DNA of 64,000 nt from Acinetobacter sp. ANC 4204 (GTDB lineage Bacteria; Pseudomonadota; Gammaproteobacteria; Pseudomonadales; Moraxellaceae): positions 62,001 through 126,000 of the forward strand of contig NZ_NEFZ01000005.1 of NCBI RefSeq assembly GCF_002135205.1. Reading direction: 5' to 3'. The notes under the pieces are model-generated. The model was not told the origin of the DNA. It did not search any database and saw only the letters and a list, made by a program, of their open reading frames with translations. Position 1 is the stretch's first letter. Each line of letters starts with the position of its first letter. Made by a program: the position numbers and the translations under genes. Shown one piece after another: positions 35,161 to 46,133 of this stretch.

Positions 35161-38004
35161 ATGGAAACGAGTGTGCTACCGATTATTATATTGTTACCGT
35201 TAATACTTGGCACAACCCTTGTCTCATTACTGAAGCAGAGCTCACGTAGGCTAACCGCCTTCGCAGCTGTTGGGGTCAGTATGACAAGTTTAGGCTTATT
35301 ACTGACCCAAGCACGAGACGTGTTTAATGGCGCTGTCATTACGCAGTCGTGGTCGTGGTTGCCGCAGCTTGGCATTAACTTCAGTTTCCGTCTAGACGCT
35401 TTAGGCCTCCTCTTTGCCTTACTCATCAGCGGCATCGGAACCCTCATTTATATTTATGCCTATTTTTATTTAGGCCCCAAAAATTCTCTCAATAAACTCT
35501 ATCTACTGCTCATGTTGTTCATGGCAGCCATGCTTGGAATTTCACTCTCCAATAATTTAATTTTACTCCTCGTTTTTTGGGAACTGACCAGTATCTCCTC
35601 TTTTCTGTTGGTCGGTTATTGGAGCAATTACGATGCGGCGCAACGTGGCTCACGAATGGCCTTGACCATTACGGGTATGGGCGGACTGGCCATGCTGGGT
35701 GGTTTCATCTTGCTCGGCCAAATCACTGGCACCTATGAGATTGATCAAATCTTGACAATGACCACACAGATTCAAGGTCATGCTTTATTTGTACCGACGC
35801 TGCTGCTGATTTTACTTGGTGCTTTTACCAAAAGTGCGCAATTTCCATTCCATTTTTGGTTACCCAACGCGATGGCAGCCCCGACCCCCGTGTCTGCTTA
35901 TTTACACTCAGCAACTATGGTCAAAGCGGGGCTTTTCTTGGTGGCACGACTGTTACCGATTTTTGCAGGTGCGGCACTGTTCCATAATTTGGTCACGTTT
36001 ATTGGCCTGTTTACCCTGTGTATGGCTGCATTTTTTGCCATCTTTAAAGAAGACCTGAAAGGTTTATTGGCCTATTCAACCATCAGCCACCTCGGCCTGA
36101 TCATGTGTCTGTTGGGGATTGGATCACCATTGGCTGTCGCTGCGGCGATTTTTCATATTATTAACCATGCCACCTTTAAAGCAGCGCTGTTCATGATTGC
36201 GGGCATTATTGATCATGAGTCAGGCACACGTGACTTGCGTAAGCTTAGTGGGTTATGGCAACTGTTGCCTTATACCGCTACGCTAACCATGGTCACTGCC
36301 GCGTCGATGGCTGGCGTGCCCTTGACCAATGGTTTCTTATCTAAGGAAATGTTCTTTACTGAGCTGCTCAGCAACCTGTCTGGCCCTGTGCTCATCTGCT
36401 CTGCGATTGTCGCGACACTGGCGGGGATTTTTGCGGTAGCTTACTCTGTACGTTTAGTTCACGGCGTTTTTTTCGATGGTCCTGTAGGCCAACAAGTCCC
36501 AAACAAAGATGCACATGAGCCACCGTTTGGCATGCGTGCACCAGCCACTTTACTGGCGATTCTATGTATTTTAGTCGGCTTATTCCCTGCCCTAATGGTT
36601 GAAAACATCGTTAACAGTACAGCACGCGCCAGTACCCAAATGATGAATTTTGAAGGCACACATCTTGCCCTATGGCATGGTTTTAACCTGCCATTGTTGA
36701 TGAGTGCTATTGCCTTGGTCGGCGGTCTAATTTTCTATTTCAGTCTGGCGAAAGGCGGCAAAATTCGAGAAATTGATCTTGATCCATATTTAGGTCGTCT
36801 GCAAGGTCGAGTGGCTTTTGACTTATTCCTAAAGTCACTCCTGCTCAACTCACGCAAATTTAAACGATTGACTGAAAACGGTAAATTACAGAGCTATCTG
36901 CTCTGGATTGTACTATTTAGCATTGTTTTAGTAGCCATTCCATTCTTGGGCCAAGGCATTAGCACAGGTACACGTGAACTCGCCCATGCTCCAGCCTTAG
37001 CGATCGTACTTTGGCTACTGTTATTCTCTTCATGCTGGATGATGCTTTGGTTTCACCATGAACGCATTAAAGCGGTATTGATCAGTGGCGCGATTGGTTT
37101 AGTCGTGACCATGATTTTTGTCTGCTTCTCTGCACCAGATTTAGCTCTGACACAAATCACCGTCGATGTGGTCACTACCGTATTGCTATTGATGAGTTTA
37201 TCGCTTTTACCGCAACTCACACCGTATGAATCAAGTGTCTCACGTCGTTGGCGCGATGCTCTCATTGCGATTGGTGGCGGACTTGGCATTGCATGGATTA
37301 CATGGCTCATTTTAACCCGTGATCACAACTCCATTTCATGGTTCTTCATGCAACAGTCGATTCCACTAGGCGGTGGAACCAACGTCGTCAATGTCATTTT
37401 AGTTGACTTCCGTGGTTTCGATACCTTTGGTGAAATTACAGTCCTCGGTATTGCAGGCATCGGTGCACTGTGTTTAATGGATGGTATGCGTGCTCACGGT
37501 ACCACCATGACCCAAGGTCTCAGCTACCGTTTCAATCCATCGCCACTCATGCTTCGCATTAGCGCATCGTGGATTTTACCGATTGCCTTGGTGGTCAGTC
37601 TGTATATCTTCTTACGCGGGCATAACCTGCCGGGCGGTGGGTTTATCGCGGGTTTAATTACCGCTTTGGCCTTGATTATTCAGTACATGGCACTCGGTCA
37701 AGACCATGCGGAACAGCTGCTCAAAGCCAAATCAGGTCGTTTGTATGAAATCTGGATTGGTACAGGTTTAGTTATCGCAGGCTTAACAGGCTTAGGTGCA
37801 TGGTTTTGGGGACGCCCATTCCTCACCAGCGCACACTTTTATGTGTCGCCACCAATTTTAGGCGAAATGCATCTTGCAACCGCAGCACTATTCGATGTCG
37901 GTGTTTATATTACGGTTGTAGGCGCGACCATGTTGCTCATTTCTGTTTTAGGTGACTCTCGTCACTCCAGCATGTCTGGTCCAGTCGTACCAAAGGGGGA
38001 TTAA
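35161..38004 (+). CDS. mnhA: Mrp/Mnh-type Na+/H+ antiporter subunit A, fused to subunit B
   Basis: A 947-residue inner-membrane subunit homologous to NuoL of complex I. It contains the proton-pump core with FFWELTSISSFLLVGYW-like and KSAQFPFHFWLPNAMAAPTPVSAYLHSATMVKAG segments and the SHLGLIMCLLGIG helix. After the MrpA C-terminal part (FVCFSAPDLALTQITVDVVTTVLLL; ILVDFRGFDTFGEITVLGIAGIG) comes an MnhB domain, SLYIFLRGHNLPGGGFIAGLITALALIIQY, so A and B are one polypeptide, as in other proteobacterial Mrp (group 2) systems. It has no obvious ribosome-binding site; the structured leader just upstream may control it. First gene of mnhA-C-D-E-F-G. Confidence 0.95.
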   Translation: METSVLPIIILLPLILGTTLVSLLKQSSRRLTAFAAVGVSMTSLGLLLTQARDVFNGAVITQSWSWLPQLGINFSFRLDALGLLFALLISGIGTLIYIYAYFYLGPKNSLNKLYLLLMLFMAAMLGISLSNNLILLLVFWELTSISSFLLVGYWSNYDAAQRGSRMALTITGMGGLAMLGGFILLGQITGTYEIDQILTMTTQIQGHALFVPTLLLILLGAFTKSAQFPFHFWLPNAMAAPTPVSAYLHSATMVKAGLFLVARLLPIFAGAALFHNLVTFIGLFTLCMAAFFAIFKEDLKGLLAYSTISHLGLIMCLLGIGSPLAVAAAIFHIINHATFKAALFMIAGIIDHESGTRDLRKLSGLWQLLPYTATLTMVTAASMAGVPLTNGFLSKEMFFTELLSNLSGPVLICSAIVATLAGIFAVAYSVRLVHGVFFDGPVGQQVPNKDAHEPPFGMRAPATLLAILCILVGLFPALMVENIVNSTARASTQMMNFEGTHLALWHGFNLPLLMSAIALVGGLIFYFSLAKGGKIREIDLDPYLGRLQGRVAFDLFLKSLLLNSRKFKRLTENGKLQSYLLWIVLFSIVLVAIPFLGQGISTGTRELAHAPALAIVLWLLLFSSCWMMLWFHHERIKAVLISGAIGLVVTMIFVCFSAPDLALTQITVDVVTTVLLLMSLSLLPQLTPYESSVSRRWRDALIAIGGGLGIAWITWLILTRDHNSISWFFMQQSIPLGGGTNVVNVILVDFRGFDTFGEITVLGIAGIGALCLMDGMRAHGTTMTQGLSYRFNPSPLMLRISASWILPIALVVSLYIFLRGHNLPGGGFIAGLITALALIIQYMALGQDHAEQLLKAKSGRLYEIWIGTGLVIAGLTGLGAWFWGRPFLTSAHFYVSPPILGEMHLATAALFDVGVYITVVGATMLLISVLGDSRHSSMSGPVVPKGD

Positions 38005-38005
38005 T

Positions 38006-38371
38006 ATGATTAGTTTAGAATTGTTACTTGCCTCCGCTATTGGTCTATTGACTGCAACAGGTATTTATCTGATTTTACGTGCTCGTACCTTTCCTGTGGT
38101 GCTTGGGCTTGCCATGATTGGCTATGCCGTCAATTTATTTTTATTTGCTATGGGCCGACTCCAAATCAATGCGCCTGCGGTACTCACCGAAGCCAGCAAA
38201 GCAACCGATCCCCTTCCACAAGCTTTGGTGTTAACCGCAATTGTGATTGGCTTTGCCACCACTGCTTTTATTGTACAACTGGCCTTACGCAGTCGCTATG
38301 AAACAGGAACCGACCACGTTGACTCTAAAGAAGAAATACCACAAATTGACCCACGTGAGGATGAGCCATAA
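38006..38371 (+). CDS. mnhC: Mrp Na+/H+ antiporter subunit C
   Basis: A 121-residue membrane protein homologous to NuoK. Three transmembrane helices are present, including the conserved GIYLILRARTFPVVLGLAMIGYAVNLFLFAMGR, and the polar QALVLTAIVIGFATTAF helix. The ATG at 38006 lies 2 bp after the mnhA stop with GGGGGA upstream; longer in-frame starts would run back into mnhA. The C-terminal ~20 residues are acidic and cytoplasmic. Confidence 0.94.
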   Translation: MISLELLLASAIGLLTATGIYLILRARTFPVVLGLAMIGYAVNLFLFAMGRLQINAPAVLTEASKATDPLPQALVLTAIVIGFATTAFIVQLALRSRYETGTDHVDSKEEIPQIDPREDEP

Positions 38372-40179
38372 TGAATGACTTCATCCACTTTTGGACCGAA
38401 CACACCCCAATTTTTAGTATTCTAATCCCTGCCCTTACCGCTTTTGTGTTGGTGTTATTGGGTAATCCGGGATCAGGTTCTTTAGCACAAGACTGGCGAC
38501 AACCTTGGCGTCGGGGTATCAGTTATACTTCAGGTTTGCTCGGTTTATTCACCGCAGTCAACTATCTGATCTTTGCAAGCTCAGGGCAAATCAGCGTTTA
38601 CAACCTGAGTGAATGGGCAGCGCCATTTGGTATTGTTTTGGTCCTCGATCAATTGTCTGCACTCATGTTGGTCTTAACCTATGCTTTGGCAGTTCCTGTA
38701 ATGTGGTTTGCCAGTAAAGAATGGGATGAGCGTGGACGTTACTTTCATGCCATGTGTCATTTCCTGCTGATGGGTCTCACAGGCGCTTTCCTGACAGGCG
38801 ACTTATTTAACCTGTTCGTGTTCTTTGAAATTTTGTTGATGGCCTCTTATGTCTTGTTACTGCATGGTCAAGGCAAAGCGCGTTTTCAACTGGGCATTCA
38901 CTACGTCACCATTAACCTGTTGGCATCAGCCCTATTTCTGATTGGCCTTGGCATGATTTACGGCAGTGTCGGCAGCCTCAATATGGCGGATGTTGCACGT
39001 TTGATGCCATTATTAGAAGGCGATCAACACCGTATCGCGGTTGCAGGTGGGCTGTTGTTGTTTACAGTCTTTGGCATTAAAGCAGCCATGCTACCTGTCG
39101 GATTTTGGTTACCCAAAACCTATGCGGTGGCAACGACGCCTGTGGCGGCTCTGTTCACCATCATGACTAAAGTCGGTATTTATGCCATTTTACGTGTCAA
39201 CGGCACCGTATTTGACGATGCAATTAGTCGTGAAATTCTGCAATACATTTTATTACCAATTGGTTTGATTACATCTGTCTATGGTGTGATTGGTGCGATG
39301 GGTGCGGAACGCTTACGTCGTTTCATTGGTTTTATGATTTTGTCTTCTGTAGGCACGATTTTAATCGCCATTTCCCTATTCAATACTTTGGCATGGGCAG
39401 CGGCACTATATTATTTGGTACACAGTACTATTATTGCAGCCGCGTTTTACATTTTAAGTGGTTGGATTACTTCACAACGCGGTGAATTTAAAGACCACTT
39501 TAAAATCGCACCTCAAATGAAACAGCAGAAGATACTCTCTATTACCTACTTTACAATTGCTTTGATGATGGCTGGTTTGCCTCCATTTAGTGGCTTCCTA
39601 GGTAAGGTTTTTATATTACAAGCAACCTCTAATTCACCTTATCAGTTGTTGATCATTTTGACGGTTTTGGTCGTCAGCTTACTCAGCATTATCGCCTTTA
39701 CTCGTGTGGGTTTTATTCTGTTCTGGCGTGCAACAAAGCCTGAAGATAACCCTATCGAGCCTGCTTATACCACCTATCAAGCCTTGCCTGAGCAAGCACC
39801 AAAACGCAATGACAAAACCATTTATCTTTTATTGGTCGGTTTAATTGGCTATATGGTCTTTGCAAGTCCAATTCAGAAGTACACTTACCAAACCGCTATG
39901 CAAATCCAAAATAATGCGCTCTATGAACAAACTTTGCTTAAAACCGATGAGCATGGGCAAACCATTAGCGTACAACCGTTCGATAGTGAAAATTTACCTG
40001 AAACCAAATATGGTGGCGAACGCGTGGATCCAAATGCACATTTGATTCCATATTTAATTTCGGAAGAAACACTGGAAGGTGAACATATTTCTGAATACAA
40101 ACAGCGTCAAATGCAACAGCAGCATCAGGCTGAAGAGCAACCAAACACAGAACGACTAGAACCTACGGTGGAGCCTTAA
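38371..40179 (+). CDS. mnhD: Mrp Na+/H+ antiporter subunit D
   Basis: A 602-residue NuoM/N-like proton-translocating subunit. Core landmarks are FLTGDLFNLFVFFEILLMASYVLLLHG with the conserved intramembrane Glu, GIKAAMLPVGFWLPKTYAVATTPVAALFTIMTKVGIYAILR, and the GLPPFSGFLGKVFIL helix. The last ~90 residues after the final helix are hydrophilic, Gln/Glu-rich (QMQQQHQAEEQ) and longer than in Bacillus MrpD (~490). The ATG overlaps the mnhC stop by one base (TAATG), so they are translationally coupled. Confidence 0.95.
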   Translation: MNDFIHFWTEHTPIFSILIPALTAFVLVLLGNPGSGSLAQDWRQPWRRGISYTSGLLGLFTAVNYLIFASSGQISVYNLSEWAAPFGIVLVLDQLSALMLVLTYALAVPVMWFASKEWDERGRYFHAMCHFLLMGLTGAFLTGDLFNLFVFFEILLMASYVLLLHGQGKARFQLGIHYVTINLLASALFLIGLGMIYGSVGSLNMADVARLMPLLEGDQHRIAVAGGLLLFTVFGIKAAMLPVGFWLPKTYAVATTPVAALFTIMTKVGIYAILRVNGTVFDDAISREILQYILLPIGLITSVYGVIGAMGAERLRRFIGFMILSSVGTILIAISLFNTLAWAAALYYLVHSTIIAAAFYILSGWITSQRGEFKDHFKIAPQMKQQKILSITYFTIALMMAGLPPFSGFLGKVFILQATSNSPYQLLIILTVLVVSLLSIIAFTRVGFILFWRATKPEDNPIEPAYTTYQALPEQAPKRNDKTIYLLLVGLIGYMVFASPIQKYTYQTAMQIQNNALYEQTLLKTDEHGQTISVQPFDSENLPETKYGGERVDPNAHLIPYLISEETLEGEHISEYKQRQMQQQHQAEEQPNTERLEPTVEP

Positions 40180-40181
40180 AC

Positions 40182-40703
40182 ATGAAAAAGACTTCTTTTC
40201 TAGTACGCTGGCTTCCTCACCCTTTTGTTTCGGTTGTGGTTGCACTTAGTTGGCTAATGCTGGCGCATAGTGTTGAAGTAGCGAGTTTAGTCATGGCAGT
40301 TTTACTCGGTATCTTTATTCCACGTTTCATTAAACCTTTCATTGCATATACGCCAAATATTGAATGGAAATCAGCAGTTAAACTACTTTTTGTCGTACTT
40401 TACGATATTGTGATGTCCAATATTACCGTGGCAAAACAAGTTCTAGGGCCGATTGATCGTCTACAACCCAAATGGTTTCGTGTTCCGCTTGAAACGCAGC
40501 ATGAGGAAGTCAATACACTATTGGCAATGATTATTACCACAACGCCTGGAACCGTTTCAGCAGGGATTGACCAAGATCGTGGGGATATTTTGGTCCACGC
40601 ACTCAGCACGGATGATGCTGATGCCGAAATCCAAAATATTAAAGCGCGCTATGAAAAACCTTTGATGCAAATTTTTGGTGTTCAAGCAGGAGATAATGCA
40701 TGA
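40182..40703 (+). CDS. mnhE: Mrp Na+/H+ antiporter subunit E
   Basis: A 173-residue subunit with two N-terminal transmembrane helices and a cytoplasmic C-terminal domain. The family's VKLLFVVLYDIVMSNITVAKQVLGP and TLLAMIITTTPGTVSAGIDQDRGDILVHAL segments are clear. It starts 2 bp after mnhD and overlaps mnhF by 4 bp (ATGA). MrpE has no complex I counterpart and in Bacillus is needed for stable complex assembly. Confidence 0.94.
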   Translation: MKKTSFLVRWLPHPFVSVVVALSWLMLAHSVEVASLVMAVLLGIFIPRFIKPFIAYTPNIEWKSAVKLLFVVLYDIVMSNITVAKQVLGPIDRLQPKWFRVPLETQHEEVNTLLAMIITTTPGTVSAGIDQDRGDILVHALSTDDADAEIQNIKARYEKPLMQIFGVQAGDNA

Positions 40704-40975
40704 CTATTTTACCGTATGCTCTCGGCATCTGTTTAATTGCCGTCACGATCTCAATGCTGCTGTGCTTGATTCGTTTAATCATTGGCCCATCCATCGTGGA
40801 CCGACTATTAGCACTCGATACCTTATTTTTAAATGCCACCTGTTTGATTATCATTTTAGGCATTTACTGGGCCAGCACCTCATTGTTTGAAGGTGCGCTA
40901 TTGGTTGCGATGTTAGGCTTTGTATCTACAGCCGCTTTAGCACGCTACTTCACCTCAGGTCATGTGATTGACTAG
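40700..40975 (+). CDS. mnhF: Mrp Na+/H+ antiporter subunit F
   Basis: A 91-residue protein with three transmembrane helices. The conserved LCLIRLIIGPSIVDRLLALDTL carries the charged residues typical of the MnhF/PhaF family. It overlaps mnhE by 4 bp, so expression is coupled. Full length for the family. Confidence 0.94.
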   Translation: MTILPYALGICLIAVTISMLLCLIRLIIGPSIVDRLLALDTLFLNATCLIIILGIYWASTSLFEGALLVAMLGFVSTAALARYFTSGHVID

Positions 40976-40986
40976 GAGCGATATAG

Positions 40987-41382
40987 ATGCAACTCACAAT
41001 GGAAATTCTGGTTTCAATTTTTCTCATGATCGGCACTTTCTTCATGCTGGTTGGAGGGATTGGAATGGTACGCCTACCCGACTTATTCATGCGTCTTCAC
41101 GCACCCACAAAATCAAGTACGCTTGGCTTGGGCAGTTTTTTGATTGCTGCCATGATTTATTCTGCATTTCAAGGTCGCTTTGGTTTTCCTGAACTATTGC
41201 TCACCTTATTTGCATTTTTGACTGCACCAGTATCTGCTAACTTAATGGCACAAGCAGCATTGCATTTACGTTTACGCTCACTCAGTGGTGATGTACCAGA
41301 AGCTTTAAATCGCCCCTTACCTTGGCAACGCACGCGCCGTAGGGCTTTCCAAAAGCAGCATAATGATGATCTTTCTCAGTAA
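40987..41382 (+). CDS. mnhG: Mrp Na+/H+ antiporter subunit G
   Basis: A 131-residue subunit with three transmembrane helices and the family's FFMLVGGIGMVRLPDLFMRLHAPTKSSTLGLG and LTLFAFLTAPVSANLMAQAAL segments. A basic, cytoplasmic C-terminal tail (RPLPWQRTRRRAFQK) follows. GGAGCG precedes the ATG. It is the last gene of the operon and is followed by a terminator shared with rbfA. Confidence 0.94.
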   Translation: MQLTMEILVSIFLMIGTFFMLVGGIGMVRLPDLFMRLHAPTKSSTLGLGSFLIAAMIYSAFQGRFGFPELLLTLFAFLTAPVSANLMAQAALHLRLRSLSGDVPEALNRPLPWQRTRRRAFQKQHNDDLSQ

Positions 41383-41448
41383 CATAGAAATCACGGCCAC
41401 ACTCGGTATTTCTGACTCATTCAATTTGTAAATGTAAATGAAGCAAAT

Positions 41449-41476
41449 AAAAAAGCCACCCTCGGGTGGCTTTTTT
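41449..41476. terminator. Bidirectional terminator (mnhG + / rbfA -)
   Basis: A6 then GCCACC (41455-41460), loop ctcg, GGTGGC (41465-41470), then T6. The two operons converge here. Confidence 0.92.
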
Positions 41477-41494
41477 ATGCTCAGTTAAACTGAA

Positions 41495-41899
41495 TTACTC
41501 ATCATCTTTTTTTGCTTCGTCAGCAGGTAAATCCTTCACTGCTTCTGCAATCAGACCAAACATATAGTTACCATATGCATTGGTTTTGTCGTAATGGAAA
41601 CGCAAACGCGGTGTAATACGTGTCTTAATACGACGGCTGAGTTCATGACGCAAGAAACCAGATGCTTTGTTTAACACATCAAGTGTTTCTTTATTTGCTG
41701 CCTCACTTTGCTCATCGCCAAGCTCACGACCCATTACAGTCACATACACTTCAGCATAACCTAAGTCTGGACTTACTTTCACCGCAGAGATGGTCACAAG
41801 ACCACCTAAGCGTGGATCTTTCAGCTCTTGACGGATCAATTCAGACAACTCTCGTTGTACTGTATCCGCCATACGCTTAAGACGTTGACTACCCGCCAT
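41495..41899 (-). CDS. rbfA: 30S ribosome-binding factor A
   Basis: A 134-residue KH-fold factor for late 30S maturation and cold adaptation. It matches RbfA by RLKRMADTVQRELSELIRQELKDPRLGGLVTISAVKVSPDLGYAEVYVTV and the LRHELSRRIKTRITPRLRFHYD core. Its ATG overlaps the infB stop by one base. Here it is the last gene of the run; truB, which follows in E. coli, is not present in the window. Confidence 0.96.
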   Translation of the reverse strand: MAGSQRLKRMADTVQRELSELIRQELKDPRLGGLVTISAVKVSPDLGYAEVYVTVMGRELGDEQSEAANKETLDVLNKASGFLRHELSRRIKTRITPRLRFHYDKTNAYGNYMFGLIAEAVKDLPADEAKKDDE

Positions 41900-44598
41900 T
41901 AAAGACTCCGTTTGATCAATTGAACATCGTACACTTCAATCTTATCTAGTGCTTTGATGTCTTTATAACCTTTCACCGCAAGACCACATTCCATACCAGC
42001 ACGAACCTCTTCAACCACTTCTTTATAACGACGAAGTGATTCAAGCTCACCTTGGAACACAACCACGTCATCACGAAGGACACGAATTGGTTTGTTACGG
42101 TGTAATACACCTTCAAGTACCATACAGCCTGCTGCAGCACCAAACTTACTTGAGTGGAACACTTCACGTACTTCAGCCACACCTAGAATTGTTTCACGGT
42201 GTTCTGGTGCAAGTTTACCGCTCATCGCTGCTTTCACATCATCAATCAATTGATAGATAATTGAGTAGTAACGAATGTCGATGCCGTCAGCATCTGCTTT
42301 TTGACGTGCTGCGTTATCCGCACGTACGTTAAAGCCAAGAAGAACTGCCTCAGAAGATTCAGCTAGTGTCACGTCAGATTCAGTGATCGCACCAACACCT
42401 GAACCAATGACACGGACTTTAACTTCGTCTGTTGCAAGGTCAGCAAGAGCAACGTGTAATGCTTCCAATGTACCACGTACATCAGTTTTCAATACGACAT
42501 TGACGATAGGTACATCTTTCTTGCCCATAGACGCCATGATATTTTCAAGACGCATTGCGCTTTGACGCTCAAGACGTTTTTGGCGTTCACGATCCATACG
42601 CGCATCCGCAACTTCACGTGCTTTCTTCTCGTCATTCACAACAAGAACTTCATCACCCGCCATTGGCGCTTCAGGTAAACCTAAAATTTCCACTGGAATT
42701 GAAGGACCTGCAGATTGAATACGTTTACCGTTTTCATCTGTCATCGCACGTACGCGACCATAAGATGCACCCGCAAGAACCAGGTCACCTACTTTCAATG
42801 TACCGTTTTGAACAAGGATAGACGTGACCGCACCACGGCTGTTGTCTACACGTGCTTCAATCACGACACCTTGAGCAGCACCTTCTTCAGATGCTTTCAA
42901 CTCAAGTAATTCAGCTTGGATTGAAATAATATCTAGAAGCTCATCAATACCTTGACCTGTATGTGCTGAAACCATTGCAACAGGAACGTCACCGCCCCAT
43001 TGTTCAGGAACGATTTCTTTCACAGTCAATTCATTCAATACGCGGTCTGGATCAGCAGACTCTTTATCCATTTTGTTGATTGCAACAATAATTGGCGTGC
43101 CAGCAGCACGTGCGTGATCAATCGCTTCAGCTGTTTGTGGCATTACACCATCATCCGCCGCAACAACCAATACCACGATGTCTGTCGATTTCGCACCACG
43201 TGAACGCATTGCAGTAAATGCTGCGTGTCCCGGAGTATCTAAGAATGTGATAATGCCTTTATCAGTCGTTACATGATATGCACCGATGTGCTGAGTGATA
43301 CCACCCGCTTCACCAGCTGCCACTTTTGAACGACGAATACGGTCAAGCAATGATGTCTTACCATGGTCAACGTGACCCATGATAGTTACAACAGGAGGAC
43401 GAGTCGTTTGAGCGCCACGTGCTTCTTCTGCTGCTTCAAGTAAGTTATCTTCAGCTTGGGTATCCGATACAAGAACTGGGTTATGGCCCATTTCTTCCAC
43501 GATCAACGCTGCAATTTCTTGATCAATCGCTTGGTTTTGAGTTACAAGTTCACCCATTTTCATGAGCGACTTAATCACTTCGCGTACTTTAACTGCCATT
43601 TTCGCAGCCAAGTCAGCAACCACAATTGTTTCACCAATTTCAACATCATAAACTTGTTTTTTAACTGGTTTTTCAAAGCCATGCTTGTTTGCTTGGCTGG
43701 TTTTTAAACCACGTTTATGCGTGTTGTCACGGAAAGACTGTTCTTCACCACGACGACCACCTTTCTTCGGTGCACGCGCACCTGGTGTATTGGTACCACG
43801 TTTGATATCGCGGTCTTCTTTGGCAAATGAATCTTCATATGCTTGACCAACAAGACCCGCTGCAAGTGGAGAATCATCCACGACACGAATCGTTGCTGTT
43901 GCATCTTCATTTGAGTATTTAGACGCCATTTGACGCATTTGCTCAAGTGTACGTTGCTGTGCTTCTTCAGCTGCTTTACGACGAGCTGCTTCTTCAGTTG
44001 CTTTAAGTTGAGCTGCCTGAGCTTCGCGCGCTTTTTTCTGTTCTGGTGTTTCAATCACTTTAACTTGTGCTTTAACCACAGGTTTATTGGTTGATTTACG
44101 CTTCACCACAACTGCTGCTTTTGCGACTTCTTGCTTCGTCGTTTCTTGCTTAGCAGCAGCACGCATTGCTTCAAAGTTTGCAGCTGCTTTATTTACAACT
44201 GGCGTTTCAGCTTTTGGTTCAACCATAGCTTGCACGTTTGCACGCGCTTGTTGCTCAGCTTGTGCTTTCGCCAAAGCTTCTGCTTTAATTTGTTCTGGAT
44301 CTGGCTTAGTAAATGTATGCTTCTTGCGAACTTCTACATTAATTGTTTTCGCCTTACCTGATGTACTGGCTACTTTAGCCGTACTGGTCGTTTTACGTTT
44401 CAACGTGATTTTTCCTGCCTGACCATCGTCTTGACCATGAATTTTCTTCAAATGGTGCACGAGGGCATCTTGTTGTTCAGTAGAGATAATATCGTCCGAT
44501 TTACGCTGTGGTAAACCTGCATCACGAACCTGCTCTAGGAGCTTCTCAACAGGGCGGTTCACGCTGAGAGCTAACTCTTGTATCGTCTTGTCCGTCAT
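41899..44598 (-). CDS. infB: Translation initiation factor IF-2
   Basis: An 899-residue GTPase that positions fMet-tRNA on the 30S subunit. An N-terminal IF2_N domain ([24 protein letters not shown]) is followed by an Ala/Lys/Glu-rich linker with coiled-coil character (about 100-230). A second IF2_N region and the G domain follow: [12 protein letters not shown] (G1), DTPGHAAF (G3), NKMD (G4). C-terminal beta-barrel and fMet-tRNA-binding domains complete it. Internal starts, known to give shorter IF2 forms in E. coli, cannot be judged here. It lies between nusA and rbfA, its conserved place, and near three initiator tRNA genes. Confidence 0.98.
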   Translation of the reverse strand: MTDKTIQELALSVNRPVEKLLEQVRDAGLPQRKSDDIISTEQQDALVHHLKKIHGQDDGQAGKITLKRKTTSTAKVASTSGKAKTINVEVRKKHTFTKPDPEQIKAEALAKAQAEQQARANVQAMVEPKAETPVVNKAAANFEAMRAAAKQETTKQEVAKAAVVVKRKSTNKPVVKAQVKVIETPEQKKAREAQAAQLKATEEAARRKAAEEAQQRTLEQMRQMASKYSNEDATATIRVVDDSPLAAGLVGQAYEDSFAKEDRDIKRGTNTPGARAPKKGGRRGEEQSFRDNTHKRGLKTSQANKHGFEKPVKKQVYDVEIGETIVVADLAAKMAVKVREVIKSLMKMGELVTQNQAIDQEIAALIVEEMGHNPVLVSDTQAEDNLLEAAEEARGAQTTRPPVVTIMGHVDHGKTSLLDRIRRSKVAAGEAGGITQHIGAYHVTTDKGIITFLDTPGHAAFTAMRSRGAKSTDIVVLVVAADDGVMPQTAEAIDHARAAGTPIIVAINKMDKESADPDRVLNELTVKEIVPEQWGGDVPVAMVSAHTGQGIDELLDIISIQAELLELKASEEGAAQGVVIEARVDNSRGAVTSILVQNGTLKVGDLVLAGASYGRVRAMTDENGKRIQSAGPSIPVEILGLPEAPMAGDEVLVVNDEKKAREVADARMDRERQKRLERQSAMRLENIMASMGKKDVPIVNVVLKTDVRGTLEALHVALADLATDEVKVRVIGSGVGAITESDVTLAESSEAVLLGFNVRADNAARQKADADGIDIRYYSIIYQLIDDVKAAMSGKLAPEHRETILGVAEVREVFHSSKFGAAAGCMVLEGVLHRNKPIRVLRDDVVVFQGELESLRRYKEVVEEVRAGMECGLAVKGYKDIKALDKIEVYDVQLIKRSL

Positions 44599-44608
44599 GT
44601 ATGATCTC

Positions 44609-46093
44609 CTAGTTAAACCATGATTCGCGCGCTTTCATAATAAGTTGACCCGCTTTCTCTGCACCTAAACCTTCAATATCTGAAATATCGTCAGTCGCTT
44701 GGTCAGCCAAGTCATCAATCGTGATTACACCACGTGCTGCGAGTGCATATGCAATCTCTTGTGTCATCCCTTCCATTGCAACGAGTTCTGCACTTGGATC
44801 TTGGATGTTTTCTTGCTGTTTCAATGCATCAGCCAATGCAACTTCTTTTGCGCGGCCTTGAAGTAATTCAACCACTTCAGCATCTAATTCAATTTCGTCA
44901 AATGTTTCAGCCGGAACGTAAGCAATCTCTTCCAAAGAAGTGAAGCCCATTTCAACCAAAGCCATTGCCAAATCTTCTTCAATATCTAAACGTGATACAA
45001 ATAAGTCTAGGTATTGTTGAGCTTCGTTTTGCTGACGAGCATGATACTCTTCTTCAAGCATCATGTTCAGTTTGTAACCGGTCAATTCAGATGCAAGTCG
45101 AACATTTTGACCTTGAGAACCGATCGCACGCGCTAATTGATCGCTGGTTGCGAAAATAATGTCAGCTGTACGTTCTTCTTCATCAATCACGATACCCGAT
45201 ACATCTGCTGGCTCTAAAGCACTCGCAATATACTGAGCAGGATCATCAGACCATACCACTACATCAATACGCTCACCGTTCAACTCTTGCTGAACTGCTT
45301 GGATACGTGTACCACGCATACCAATACATGCACCCACCGGATCAATACGATGATCGTTGGTTTTCACAGCGATTTTAGCACGAACGCCCGGTTGACGCGC
45401 CGCTGCTTTAATCTCGATGATTTCTTCAGAAATTTCAGGAATTTCCTTTTTCATCAACGCAATGAGCATTTCTGGCTTGGCACGAGATAACTGAAGCTGT
45501 GCGCCACGACCTTCACGGTTCACATTAAACAAAATCGCATTTACACGTTGTTTTGGACGCAAAATTTCTTTTGCAATCATTTCTTCACGTGCAAGGTACG
45601 CTTCTGCATTGTCACCAAGATCAATGATAAAGCCATCTTTGGTCTGCTTTTTCACTTCACCGTAGATCAACTCGCCCACTTTCGACTCATACGCATCCGC
45701 AATCAACGCACGCTCTGCTTCACGAATTTTCTGAACAATCACTTGTTTCGCAATTTGTGCTGCAATACGACCGAAGTCAATTGACTCAACTTCAAGCTCT
45801 CGTACATCACCGATCGACCATTTTGCTGGATCAACATCTGAAATGGCGTCTTGGCACGCAGGCATTTCATGATCTTCATCCGCAACTACGGTCCATTGAC
45901 GGAAAGTACTATATTCACCCGTTTTACGATCAATCTCTACACGAAGCTGCGCTTCTTCAGAGTTTGTTCCTTCGTAGAACTTCTTTTTAGTCGCAGCAAC
46001 AAGCGCTTGTTCCAAGGCTTCGAAAATCGCTTCACGACTTACACCTTTTTCATTACTAACCGTTTCAACGACGGTAAGAATTTCACGTGCCAT
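44609..46093 (-). CDS. nusA: Transcription termination/antitermination factor NusA
   Basis: A 494-residue RNA polymerase-binding factor. It has the N-terminal domain ([39 protein letters not shown]), an S1 domain ([21 protein letters not shown]), KH1/KH2 ([49 protein letters not shown]) and two C-terminal acidic AR repeats ([19 protein letters not shown] and [18 protein letters not shown]). It starts downstream of rimP and 10 bp before infB. The tandem terminators upstream of rimP are the kind of sites through which NusA can control its own operon in E. coli. Confidence 0.98.
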   Translation of the reverse strand: MAREILTVVETVSNEKGVSREAIFEALEQALVAATKKKFYEGTNSEEAQLRVEIDRKTGEYSTFRQWTVVADEDHEMPACQDAISDVDPAKWSIGDVRELEVESIDFGRIAAQIAKQVIVQKIREAERALIADAYESKVGELIYGEVKKQTKDGFIIDLGDNAEAYLAREEMIAKEILRPKQRVNAILFNVNREGRGAQLQLSRAKPEMLIALMKKEIPEISEEIIEIKAAARQPGVRAKIAVKTNDHRIDPVGACIGMRGTRIQAVQQELNGERIDVVVWSDDPAQYIASALEPADVSGIVIDEEERTADIIFATSDQLARAIGSQGQNVRLASELTGYKLNMMLEEEYHARQQNEAQQYLDLFVSRLDIEEDLAMALVEMGFTSLEEIAYVPAETFDEIELDAEVVELLQGRAKEVALADALKQQENIQDPSAELVAMEGMTQEIAYALAARGVITIDDLADQATDDISDIEGLGAEKAGQLIMKARESWFN

Positions 46094-46133
46094 AAGCCAC
46101 CTATTTCGTTCAGATTCTTATTTATTAAATGAA

